Of a stretch of 6,536 nt of DNA, positions 1 to 5,611 are shown in pieces. Within the stretch, counting starts at the first letter, position 1, and every line of letters begins with the position of its first letter. The translations under genes and the position numbers were made by a program. Below the pieces are notes generated by a model. The model worked only from the letters and a program-made list of their open reading frames with translations. It made no database searches and had not been told where the DNA came from. The DNA comes from an uncultured Erysipelotrichaceae bacterium. GTDB taxonomy: Bacteria; Bacillota_I; Bacilli_A; Erysipelotrichales; Coprobacillaceae. The stretch covers positions 1 to 6,536 of the forward strand of contig CALDMQ010000187.1 of NCBI GenBank assembly GCA_937917505.1, given 5' to 3'.

Positions 1-402
1 AAATGGAAGAAGCAACCCAAGGGGTCAATTTTTGAATGGGAGAACGCTTGTGGTCCGGATGAGAACGGATATACAACAAATGTTGAAATTGCAGAGAATA
101 AAAACGGTAAAAAAATAGGAATCTATATGTGTGCCATCTGCTATGAATACTATGGATCTCCCTCTAGTGACGAATGGGAATCTAGATTTTGGGATCACAT
201 AGAAAAACCGGGACCTTGTTGTGGTGCCGGATACTCCTCATATCCTGTTTACGCTGTTTATGAGGTATTCCATTGTGATGAATGTGATTCATGGAAAAGA
301 GGCAAAGTTTTCCTTTATGGATATTACGATTATTCTAACAATGGTGCTAAATGGATTTACCTTAAATCATGGCAAATTAAGGAATTAAATCTTAAAATGT
401 AA
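1..402 (+). CDS. Unrecognised cysteine-rich protein, 3' part only (possible zinc-binding)
   Basis: The frame is open from the first base of the window to a TAA at 400-402, so this is the C-terminal 133 residues of a longer gene whose start lies to the left. An internal ATG at 127 has no Shine-Dalgarno sequence, so I do not take it as the start. The fragment has paired cysteines: CAIC (residues 44-47), CC (73-74) and HCDEC (91-95). This spacing would suit a zinc-ribbon-like fold, but that is inference. It is rich in Tyr, Trp and Phe, with no membrane segment or signal. I do not recognise the family and assign no function. A hand count of its first 360 bases gives about 39% G+C, against roughly 27-33% in sampled stretches of the ATPase genes. 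That may reflect a different origin. It is separated from the operon by more than 500 bp and a terminator, so a functional link is unlikely. Confidence 0.6.
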   Translation, partial: KWKKQPKGSIFEWENACGPDENGYTTNVEIAENKNGKKIGIYMCAICYEYYGSPSSDEWESRFWDHIEKPGPCCGAGYSSYPVYAVYEVFHCDECDSWKRGKVFLYGYYDYSNNGAKWIYLKSWQIKELNLKM

Positions 403-418
403 TGAGCTTATACTGATT

Positions 419-464
419 TCATAATAACAAGAATAAGAAAGGGAATCTTATTTTGTTATTGTGA
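419..464. repeat. Long A/T-rich imperfect palindrome (hairpin) after the cysteine-rich gene
   Basis: Bases 419-438 pair with 446-464 over 19 base pairs, with one bulged G at 431, one G-U wobble (422/461) and a 7-base loop AAGGGAA (439-445). It starts 16 bases after the stop codon of the upstream gene. It has no T-run behind it, so it does not look like a standard intrinsic terminator. It could be a 3'-end stabiliser or processing site, or a protein-binding palindrome. The pairing is read directly from the sequence; the role is unknown. Confidence 0.6.
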
Positions 465-524
465 TGTGTTTCTGTAACTCTAATATATTTTCTTAATAAT
501 GGTAAATGAATTGATTTTATTTGG

Positions 525-556
525 TTATATCTTTACTGTTTTAAATCAAGATATAA
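525..556. repeat. 9-bp inverted repeat
   Basis: TTATATCTT at 525-533 and its exact complement AAGATATAA at 548-556 are separated by 14 bases. The right arm overlaps an imperfect direct repeat that recurs at 601-613. All pairs but one are A-T, so chance is a real possibility in such AT-rich DNA. No function is assigned. Confidence 0.35.
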
Positions 557-636
557 AGACACCATGAGTACAATCAAGCAATTATGTCGTAAGTTTTAAG
601 TTAAATCAGATATTGAGAAATTGTAGTTGTATTTAT

Positions 637-666
637 TACTACATTGCTTTGCAATGTAGTATTTTT
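637..666 (+). terminator. Rho-independent terminator
   Basis: A perfect 11-bp stem pairs 637-647 (TACTACATTGC) with 651-661 (GCAATGTAGTA) around a TTT loop and is followed by a short T-run at 662-666. It is oriented to end + strand transcription coming from the cysteine-rich gene or from an RNA starting in the spacer. The stem is only moderately GC-rich, but perfect pairing plus the T-run make this a credible intrinsic terminator for an AT-rich genome. Confidence 0.7.
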
Positions 667-784
667 AATGGTAGTGACAGTTATTTTTTCTACGCCTTAT
701 TTTAGGTTATACAAGTTTTGGAATGGTAAATATATGTACGCTTAATTAATACAAAAAGCATAATCAATTTGTTGTTCCTATTTA

Positions 785-790
785 TATAAT
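785..790 (+). promoter_or_regulatory. Isolated consensus -10 box (TATAAT)
   Basis: A perfect TATAAT is present, but no good -35 box lies 16-18 bases upstream (AATCAA at a 17-base spacing). A 7-bp inverted repeat (ATCAATT 763-769, AATTGAT 800-806) brackets it. If it is active, transcription would start near 797 and meet the terminator at 820-859 almost at once. In an AT-rich spacer this could easily be chance. Confidence 0.25.
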
Positions 791-819
791 GTTTAAACCA
801 ATTGATAAGAATGAGAACT

Positions 820-859
820 AAAGTTTGGATAAGAAAAATCTAAACTTTTTTTTATTTTT
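820..859 (+). terminator. Rho-independent terminator upstream of the ATPase operon
   Basis: Bases 820-830 (AAAGTTTGGAT) pair with 838-848 (ATCTAAACTTT) over 11 bp with one G-U wobble and a 7-base loop AAGAAAA. An 8-base T-run begins in the stem (846-853) and five more Ts follow at 855-859. The orientation is + strand. It would insulate the operon from upstream transcription. No gene precedes it after the terminator at 637-666, so its natural substrate is unclear. Confidence 0.8.
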
Positions 860-876
860 AAGAAAGTTTGTTTTGC

Positions 877-905
877 TTGAAATGTCGAATAAATAGGAGT
901 ACACT
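877..905 (+). promoter_or_regulatory. Likely sigma-A promoter of the ATPase operon
   Basis: TTGAAA (877-882, five of six matches to TTGACA) is followed after 17 bases by TACACT (900-905, four of six matches to TATAAT). Transcription would start near 912, about 28 bases before the first gene and downstream of the terminator at 820-859. Alternative pairs such as TTGTTT (868-873) with TAAATA (890-895) score worse. This is a pattern call only. Confidence 0.4.
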
Positions 906-925
906 ATGATAGAATAAAAAGTAGT

Positions 926-933
926 GAGGAGGG
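926..933 (+). promoter_or_regulatory. Strong ribosome binding site that sets a TTG start
   Basis: GAGGAGGG ends six bases before the TTG at 940. The next in-frame ATG is only at residue 33 of the product and has no such site, so this sequence supports TTG as the real start of the first operon gene. Confidence 0.65.
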
Positions 934-939
934 AGACTG

Positions 940-1251
940 TTGGACAAGATTATTCAAGATATTGTAGCAATTGATTTAGAGTGTTCAAAGAGGGTTGAAA
1001 ATGCGAAAACAAAGAAGCAAGATGTTCAATCTCATATGAGTGCTAAGAAAAAAGAAATCTACGATTCTTTTGTGAAAGAATATCAAGTCAAGATTGCTGA
1101 ACACAAAGAACAACTTGAAGCTGAAATTCAAGCCACAAAAGAAAAGAATGATCAAGAGTACGAAGAATCATTAAATGCACTTTCAAATCTCTATGACAAC
1201 AAGAAGGATGAGTGGGTTCAAGCCATCGTCACACATTGTAAAGAAATTTAG
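940..1251 (+). CDS. V-type ATPase small coiled-coil peripheral-stalk subunit (G/H-like)
   Basis: This is a 103-residue, highly charged, wholly helical-looking protein starting at TTG with a strong Shine-Dalgarno sequence. The heptad-friendly central part (about residues 15-80, rich in Lys, Glu, Gln and Ala) looks like a long coiled coil; there is no membrane segment. In bacterial V/A-type ATPases a small coiled-coil protein of about 100 residues pairs with subunit E to form the peripheral stalk that holds the catalytic head against the membrane stator, and its gene often leads the operon. Assignment here rests on size, coiled-coil composition and position, because such subunits have little sequence conservation. 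It is called subunit G or H, and the corresponding Enterococcus hirae gene is ntpF. The stop at 1249-1251 lies 14 bases before subunit C, whose ribosome binding site begins at the stop codon. Confidence 0.72.
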   Translation: MDKIIQDIVAIDLECSKRVENAKTKKQDVQSHMSAKKKEIYDSFVKEYQVKIAEHKEQLEAEIQATKEKNDQEYEESLNALSNLYDNKKDEWVQAIVTHCKEI

Positions 1252-1265
1252 GGAGAGGTGAGTAT

Positions 1266-2306
1266 ATGAGTTCTTTTTCATCAAATGCTATTCTAGCAAA
1301 AGCACGTTCCATGTATTCACAGCGTTTAACTGAGTCGAATTATGAAGAACTATTAAAAAGACGTGATGTTAATGATTTAGCAAACTATCTAAGAAATGAT
1401 ACTGTGTATAATGAAATTTTAAGTACATTTAAAGAAGGAACAATCCATCGTGGGCAACTTGAAGCTTTATTAAACAAAGAAATCTTTCTAAGATTAAATC
1501 GATTAGCACGTTATGCACCTAAAAAAGAAATGGAATTTTATAAATTAAGTATTACTGAAATAGAAATCCAATTACTTTTACAAAAAATAAGAATTGTAAC
1601 TTCTAAGATTTATACAGGATATGAAATTGAAATTCCTGATTATTTGGGGAAATATGCAAACTTTAACATTTATGGTTTATTAGGTGTTGAAGATTATGAT
1701 GGTTTATTGAAATGTTTAAAAGGATCTAAGTATTATAATGCTTTATTAAAATATCGTCCATCTGATAATGAAGAACATTTTGATACCAATCTTTTAGAAC
1801 TTGAGTTAAAACATATTTATTATTATGAATATATTGGAACTGTTAAAAAGTTGTATAAAGGTAAAAAACAAAAAGATCTCTTAACGATGCTTAATACTTC
1901 TATAGAACTTCAAAACATTACAAAGATCTATCGTTTAAAGAAATATTTTAATGCGACTCCAGATCAAATTAGAGAAGTATTGTTTATGGAAAGTTCACGT
2001 ATTCCACGTTCACAAATGGAAGAATTAATTGCAGCGAAAGATGCATCTGAATTTTTAAGAATGTTAGCAAGTTCACCATATAAACTCTATGTTGATGATC
2101 ATGAATTTGTTTACATTGAATACTATACAGAAAAAATCAAATATCATTTAGCAAGACGTTATATGCGTTTTTCAACAGATAGTGCTTTGGTCTATATGAC
2201 TTATAAGATTGTTTATCAAATTGAAATCGATAACTTAAAACATATCATTGAAGGTATTCGCTATGGGGAATCACCTCATCAAATTGCTAAAATGTTGATT
2301 TATTAA
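1266..2306 (+). CDS. ntpC: V-type ATP synthase/ATPase subunit C
   Basis: This 346-residue protein has the length expected for the C (eukaryotic d) family. It caps the K-subunit rotor ring and couples it to the central stalk (D and F). It is entirely soluble and helix-rich, with no membrane segment. Recognisable family features are the N-terminal stretch with ILAKARSMYSQRLTESNYEE (about residues 9-28), the following helix on short strand-breaking repeats (DVNDLANYLRND), and the later IYRLKKYF segment (about 221-228). The ATG is preceded by GGGAGAGGTGA (1251-1261), four bases upstream, overlapping the previous stop codon, which suggests translational coupling. The frame is intact from end to end. 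C placed ahead of I and K differs from the E. hirae order, where C follows E. Confidence 0.93.
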   Translation: MSSFSSNAILAKARSMYSQRLTESNYEELLKRRDVNDLANYLRNDTVYNEILSTFKEGTIHRGQLEALLNKEIFLRLNRLARYAPKKEMEFYKLSITEIEIQLLLQKIRIVTSKIYTGYEIEIPDYLGKYANFNIYGLLGVEDYDGLLKCLKGSKYYNALLKYRPSDNEEHFDTNLLELELKHIYYYEYIGTVKKLYKGKKQKDLLTMLNTSIELQNITKIYRLKKYFNATPDQIREVLFMESSRIPRSQMEELIAAKDASEFLRMLASSPYKLYVDDHEFVYIEYYTEKIKYHLARRYMRFSTDSALVYMTYKIVYQIEIDNLKHIIEGIRYGESPHQIAKMLIY

Positions 2307-2339
2307 GTATGAAAGTGAAAATAGGGAAAGGAGAAATAT

Positions 2340-4247
2340 ATGGCTATTGCGAAACTAAAGCTTTTGAATATTGAGTTTCCACAAGAAAAAAACGATGATG
2401 TTTTAATGAAGTTAATCAAACTTGATAACTTTCATCCTGAACTAGCATCGAAATTTGTAGATTCAGTTCATGGGCTTACTGTATTAAATCGTGAAAATCT
2501 CTATGCTGATTTAATTGCCAAAATGGAAGAAGCCAATGAGAAATATAATATTGGTTTACAAGAGAAAGAAATCACAGATACAAAAATAAATATTATCCAA
2601 GCAGATACATTCTTCTGTAATCTTCTTGAAAAAGCAGCACGTTATGAAGTTGCAAAAAAAGATTTACAAACAATGATTGATGAAGATGCTGCTGGAATCA
2701 AGCAGTTACAACATATTATTGAATCTGATAGTGACGTTAATTTAAACTTTGATGATTTATTTGCTTGTCAATATTTAAAAATTAGATTTGGTCGTTTACC
2801 AGTCGCTCATCTTGATAGACTTCAATATTATGGAAATCAAGAATTTTTACTAAGAACATTCTTTAAAGGAGAAAGAAACTGTTATTGTATGTATATGACA
2901 ACAAATGAGCTTGCTCCTAAAATTGACAATATCTTCTCATCACTTTATTTTGAACGTATTCGTATTCCTGAGTTTGTTCATGGAACACCAAAAGACGCAT
3001 TAGAAGTTTTAAAAGAAGAAGATGAAGCAGGAAAGAAATATCTTGGGGAAGTAGAAGGTAAAATTCATAAGTTATTCCAAGATAACATTGATGAATTAAA
3101 TAAGATTTATTCAATTGCAAAACGTTTAAATCAAACATATGAAGCACAAAAATATGTTGTTGTTTTTGGACAAAATTCATCAGTTTTTGGATTTGCTGAA
3201 GAAGAAGATGCTAAAAAGATTAAAGCAGACTTTGAAACAATTGATGGTGTATCAGTGAAAATCCAACCTGCAACAGGAGATTCACGTTTAACACCACCTA
3301 CAAAATTAAAAGGAAATTGGTTTACAAAACCATTTAGAATGTTTGTTGAAATGTATGGTGTACCTTCATATACAGACTTCGATCCAACAAACTTTGTAGC
3401 AATTAGTTATACACTATTATTTGGTATCATGTTTGGAGATGTTGGACAAGGTCTTGTACTATCATTAGTTGGATACATAGCTTATAAATTAAAAGGAATG
3501 CAACTTGGAGCAATTGGTATTCGTTTAGGGTTCTCAAGTGCTATCTTTGGTCTTGTTTATGGTTCTGTCTTTGGTTATGAAGAATTATATCATGCACCAT
3601 TCCATGTTATGAGTCCAGATAATACAATGCCATTACTTGGAATTGCAATTGGACTTGGGGTTGCTTTGATTATTATTGCTATTTTATTTAATATTTTTGG
3701 AAATATGAAAAAGAAAAATTATGGAGAAATGTTATTCTCTCATAATGGTATTGCCGGTCTTATCTTCTATATATCTGTATTACTTATGGTAGGAGATATG
3801 ATTTTAGGATTAGGATTACCAGTAGGTGGAACTTTCTATATTATTGGATTAATCGTGATTCCAATATTAGCAGTTTTCTTAAAAGAACCATTAATACATA
3901 AAATGGAAGGGAAACCAATGTTCCCTCATGGATTTGGTGGATTCTTTACAGAAGGATTCTTTGAATTATTTGAAATTGTTTTATCATTTGTTGCGAATAC
4001 AATGTCATTCTTACGTGTGGGTGGTTTCGTATTATCCCATGCAGGTATGATGTTAGTTGTTTTTACATTAGCTGAAATGGTTGGTGGTATTGGATACTGG
4101 GTAGTCTTAGTATTTGGTAACATCTTTGTTATGTGTTTAGAGGGAATGATTGTTGGTATTCAAGTTTTACGTCTTGAATTCTACGAAATGTTCTCACGTT
4201 ATTATGAAGGAAAAGGGAAACCTTTCACAACAATTAGTCAAAAATAA
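2340..4247 (+). CDS. ntpI: V-type ATP synthase/ATPase subunit I (membrane stator, a-subunit)
   Basis: This 635-residue protein has the two-part layout of the I/a family. About 340 N-terminal residues are soluble and partly coiled-coil and contact the peripheral stalks; a membrane domain of about seven or eight hydrophobic helices starts near residue 351 (NFVAISYTLLFGIMFGDVGQ). The family arginine thought to face the rotor glutamate is R559, in NTMSFLRVGGFVLSHAG. A second conserved arginine is R611, in VLRLEFYEMFSRYYEG; two arginines about 50 residues apart are also known in the E. hirae protein. The C-terminus, EGKGKPF, is typical. The start is an ATG with AAAGGAG (2327-2333) six bases upstream. 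The frame is intact. With the K ring it forms the ion path across the membrane; whether protons or sodium are carried cannot be decided here, because the ion-binding helix of K is missing. Confidence 0.95.
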   Translation: MAIAKLKLLNIEFPQEKNDDVLMKLIKLDNFHPELASKFVDSVHGLTVLNRENLYADLIAKMEEANEKYNIGLQEKEITDTKINIIQADTFFCNLLEKAARYEVAKKDLQTMIDEDAAGIKQLQHIIESDSDVNLNFDDLFACQYLKIRFGRLPVAHLDRLQYYGNQEFLLRTFFKGERNCYCMYMTTNELAPKIDNIFSSLYFERIRIPEFVHGTPKDALEVLKEEDEAGKKYLGEVEGKIHKLFQDNIDELNKIYSIAKRLNQTYEAQKYVVVFGQNSSVFGFAEEEDAKKIKADFETIDGVSVKIQPATGDSRLTPPTKLKGNWFTKPFRMFVEMYGVPSYTDFDPTNFVAISYTLLFGIMFGDVGQGLVLSLVGYIAYKLKGMQLGAIGIRLGFSSAIFGLVYGSVFGYEELYHAPFHVMSPDNTMPLLGIAIGLGVALIIIAILFNIFGNMKKKNYGEMLFSHNGIAGLIFYISVLLMVGDMILGLGLPVGGTFYIIGLIVIPILAVFLKEPLIHKMEGKPMFPHGFGGFFTEGFFELFEIVLSFVANTMSFLRVGGFVLSHAGMMLVVFTLAEMVGGIGYWVVLVFGNIFVMCLEGMIVGIQVLRLEFYEMFSRYYEGKGKPFTTISQK

Positions 4248-4261
4248 AAAAAGTATGATTT

Positions 4262-4266
4262 GGAGG
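4262..4266 (+). promoter_or_regulatory. Ribosome binding site that fixes the start of subunit K
   Basis: GGAGG lies 11 bases before the ATG at 4278. An in-frame TTG at 4260 overlaps this site and would have no binding site of its own, so the extra six N-terminal residues implied by a TTG start are not real. Confidence 0.7.
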
Positions 4267-4277
4267 AAAAAATTATT

Positions 4278-4631
4278 ATGTCTATTTTAATGTTTATTTT
4301 ACCATTAGTTGCTGTTGTTTTATTATCATTACCATTAGTAAAAATGTTTACATCTAAAGTAAACAAATCAAGTGCAAAATGGCGTTTATTAACTCATGTT
4401 GGTGGGTTCTTTGGTGCTGTAATCATGGTTTTATGTTTTGCAATGAGTAATGCTTCTGCAGCTGAAACTGTTTCAGCTATGACAGGAACAATCGCTCAAG
4501 GTTTAGGATTTATTGCAGCTGCATTATCTACAGGATGTTCTGCATTAGGTGCAGGTATTGCCGTTGCTGCTGCTGCTCCTGCAGCAATCGGAGCTTTCTC
4601 TGAAAATGAAAATAACTTTACGGGTTATTAA
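4278..4631 (+). CDS. ntpK: V-type ATPase subunit K (proteolipid), truncated by an internal deletion
   Basis: This gene encodes the rotor-ring subunit. The readable product is 117 residues starting at ATG 4278. Helix 1 (about residues 2-23) and helix 2 (about 38-62) are hydrophobic, and the Gly/Ala-rich helix 3 contains GLGFIAAALSTG and GAGIAVAAAAPAAIGAF (about 76-106), characteristic of the family. After SENENNFT the frame runs into GY and a stop. Normal members of this four-helix type continue here with a segment like GKALIFVxLAEGIAIY, whose glutamate binds the transported ion, and then YGLLISI to the end. That final tail is present, but one frame over (4622-4663). About 46 bases (15 codons plus one base) are therefore missing relative to the family. 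The encoded product has no ion-binding acidic residue in a membrane helix and should not support rotation. The intact gene would be about 144 residues. Confidence 0.9.
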   Translation: MSILMFILPLVAVVLLSLPLVKMFTSKVNKSSAKWRLLTHVGGFFGAVIMVLCFAMSNASAAETVSAMTGTIAQGLGFIAAALSTGCSALGAGIAVAAAAPAAIGAFSENENNFTGY

Positions 4632-4663
4632 TCTCTATCTTAATTATCAACTCTTTAGGATAA
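4622..4663 (+). pseudogene. ntpK: Out-of-frame remnant of the subunit K C-terminus
   Basis: Read from 4622, the bases encode GLLISILIINSLG followed by TAA at 4661-4663. This matches the usual end of the last K helix (YGLLISxxI...). It is shifted one base from the main frame, which stops at 4631. If restored, the stop would lie directly before the AGGTGA ribosome binding site of the next gene, matching the tight packing of the rest of the operon. That supports this being the original end of the gene. Confidence 0.85.
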
Positions 4664-4664
4664 T

Positions 4665-4670
4665 AGGTGA
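4665..4670 (+). promoter_or_regulatory. Ribosome binding site that fixes the start of subunit F
   Basis: AGGTGA lies five bases before the ATG at 4676. An in-frame GTG at 4667 is part of this site and so cannot be the start. The ATG gives the family-typical N-terminus MKFFLISDN. Confidence 0.7.
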
Positions 4671-4675
4671 TAAAA

Positions 4676-4984
4676 ATGAAGTTTTTCTTAATCAGTGATA
4701 ATATTGACACATTAATGGGATTAAGACTTGTAGGTATTGAAGGTGTGGTTGTTCATACGCGTAATGATTTTCTTGTGACTTTACAAGAAAAGATGAAGGA
4801 TGAAACAATTGGCATTATTCTTGTGACTACAAAACTTGTTGATATGTGTCCAGATATTATATCTGAGATTAAACTTAAACAACAAAAACCTTTGATTACC
4901 GAAATACCTGATCGTCATGGTCAATCTAAGATTGGTGAAACTATTGATGGTTATGTATCTGAGGCAATTGGAGTGAAATTATAG
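4676..4984 (+). CDS. ntpG: V-type ATP synthase/ATPase subunit F (central stalk)
   Basis: This 102-residue product, starting at ATG 4676, matches the F family in length and motifs. The N-terminus MKFFLISDNIDTLMGLRLVG and GIEGVVVH come first, followed by IGIILVTTKL (about residues 43-52), then PLITEIPDRHG and the C-terminal IGVKL. Subunit F binds subunit D in the central rotor stalk and modulates ATP hydrolysis. It is soluble. In E. hirae naming this central-stalk subunit is NtpG, while general annotation calls it subunit F (atpF/ntpF), so the symbol is convention-dependent. The gene ends in TAG (4982-4984), which overlaps the ribosome binding site of subunit E. The frame is intact, in contrast to its two damaged neighbours K and A. 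Confidence 0.93.
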   Translation: MKFFLISDNIDTLMGLRLVGIEGVVVHTRNDFLVTLQEKMKDETIGIILVTTKLVDMCPDIISEIKLKQQKPLITEIPDRHGQSKIGETIDGYVSEAIGVKL

Positions 4985-4995
4985 GAGAAATCGTT

Positions 4996-5592
4996 ATGCA
5001 AAATATGGAACAAGTGTTTCTCTATATGAAAGATGAAATTGTAAAGCAAGCTAACGCTCAAGAAAAACAAATTCTTGATGAAGTAGATAGACTTGAAAAA
5101 GAAGCTTATGAATCAATGAAAGAAGAAGCTCAAAAAGATGCTGAATTACAATTGAAACAAATTGTTTCTGAAATGACTTCTAATGCTTCTAGTGAAATTT
5201 CTGAAAGTCATATTGAAAGAACAAAGAAATTAATTGAAAAACGTGATGGTTATGTCAAAGATATTTTTGATCAAGCAATCAGTCAATTAAATGATTTTGC
5301 ATCTTCTAATCAATATAAAGATTTTATGATTGAAAAAATGAAGAAGGTTGCAAAGGATTATCAATTACCTCATTCAGTCTTACATTTAAGAAAGGCTGAT
5401 GAAGTGTTAAAAGATGATTTAATAAAAGTTTATGGGCAAGATATTGATGTTGTGATTGATGATAAGATTTCGATTGGTGGATTTATTATGGAAAATCAAG
5501 AATCATCAATGATTATTGATGAAACATTAGATTTTGCTTTAGAAAATCAAAAAGAATGGTTTAATAAAAATTCAGGATTGATTATTAAATAA
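4996..5592 (+). CDS. ntpE: V-type ATP synthase/ATPase subunit E (peripheral stalk)
   Basis: This 198-residue product has the usual E-family length. The N-terminal half (about residues 5-85) is a charged long helix or coiled coil that would pair with the small coiled-coil subunit encoded at 940-1251. The C-terminal half is a mixed globular domain that binds the top of the catalytic head, with the family-like segment IGGFIMENQESSMIIDETLD (about 155-174). The ATG at 4996 has AGGAGA (4983-4988) seven bases upstream, overlapping the previous stop codon, so coupling to subunit F is likely. A second in-frame ATG three codons on is a possible but less likely start. The frame is intact. Confidence 0.92.
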   Translation: MQNMEQVFLYMKDEIVKQANAQEKQILDEVDRLEKEAYESMKEEAQKDAELQLKQIVSEMTSNASSEISESHIERTKKLIEKRDGYVKDIFDQAISQLNDFASSNQYKDFMIEKMKKVAKDYQLPHSVLHLRKADEVLKDDLIKVYGQDIDVVIDDKISIGGFIMENQESSMIIDETLDFALENQKEWFNKNSGLIIK

Positions 5593-5611
5593 GAGAGAAG
5601 GGGGAACGATT

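Larger units (their letters stand above)
403..939. other. AT-rich gene-free spacer between the cysteine-rich gene and the ATPase operon
   Basis: I see no convincing gene in these 537 bases on either strand. The longest ATG-initiated frames noticed (499-567, 22 codons; 668-745, 25 codons) lack ribosome binding sites. The spacer contains a long hairpin (419-464), a weaker inverted repeat (525-556), an imperfect direct repeat (TTAAATCAAGATAT at 541-554 and TTAAATCAGATAT at 601-613), two intrinsic terminators (637-666, 820-859), an isolated TATAAT (785-790) and a likely operon promoter (877-905). The stretch 667-819 lies between two terminators of the same direction and has no assignable content. 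Confidence 0.6.

Noticed and set aside
499..567. 22-codon ATG frame in the spacer
   Set aside because: No Shine-Dalgarno sequence upstream, no recognisable sequence, and it runs through the inverted repeat at 525-556.
535..666. CRISPR repeat or tracrRNA-like stretch (GTTTTAAATC start, hairpin terminator at the end)
   Set aside because: There is only one copy, no repeat-spacer periodicity, no anti-repeat pairing and no cas gene in the window. The resemblance is limited to a GTTTTA start and an ordinary terminator.
668..745. 25-codon ATG frame in the spacer
   Set aside because: It begins directly behind the T-run of the terminator at 637-666 and has no ribosome binding site.
2917..3180. Open frame on the minus strand inside subunit I
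   Set aside because: It lies antisense within a clearly coding gene, has no family resemblance and reflects the codon pattern of the sense gene.
3926..4123. Second minus-strand open frame inside subunit I
   Set aside because: It is antisense to the conserved membrane helices with R559, has low-complexity Pro/Asn/Thr composition and is not plausible as a protein.
4260..4262. TTG as start of subunit K
   Set aside because: It overlaps the GGAGG ribosome binding site for the ATG at 4278, and the extra residues it would add are not hydrophobic or family-like.
4611..4663. Programmed ribosomal frameshift in subunit K joining the two frames
   Set aside because: A frameshift would restore the tail GLLISILIINSLG but not the roughly 16 missing residues with the glutamate, which are not encoded anywhere nearby. 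A deletion is required.
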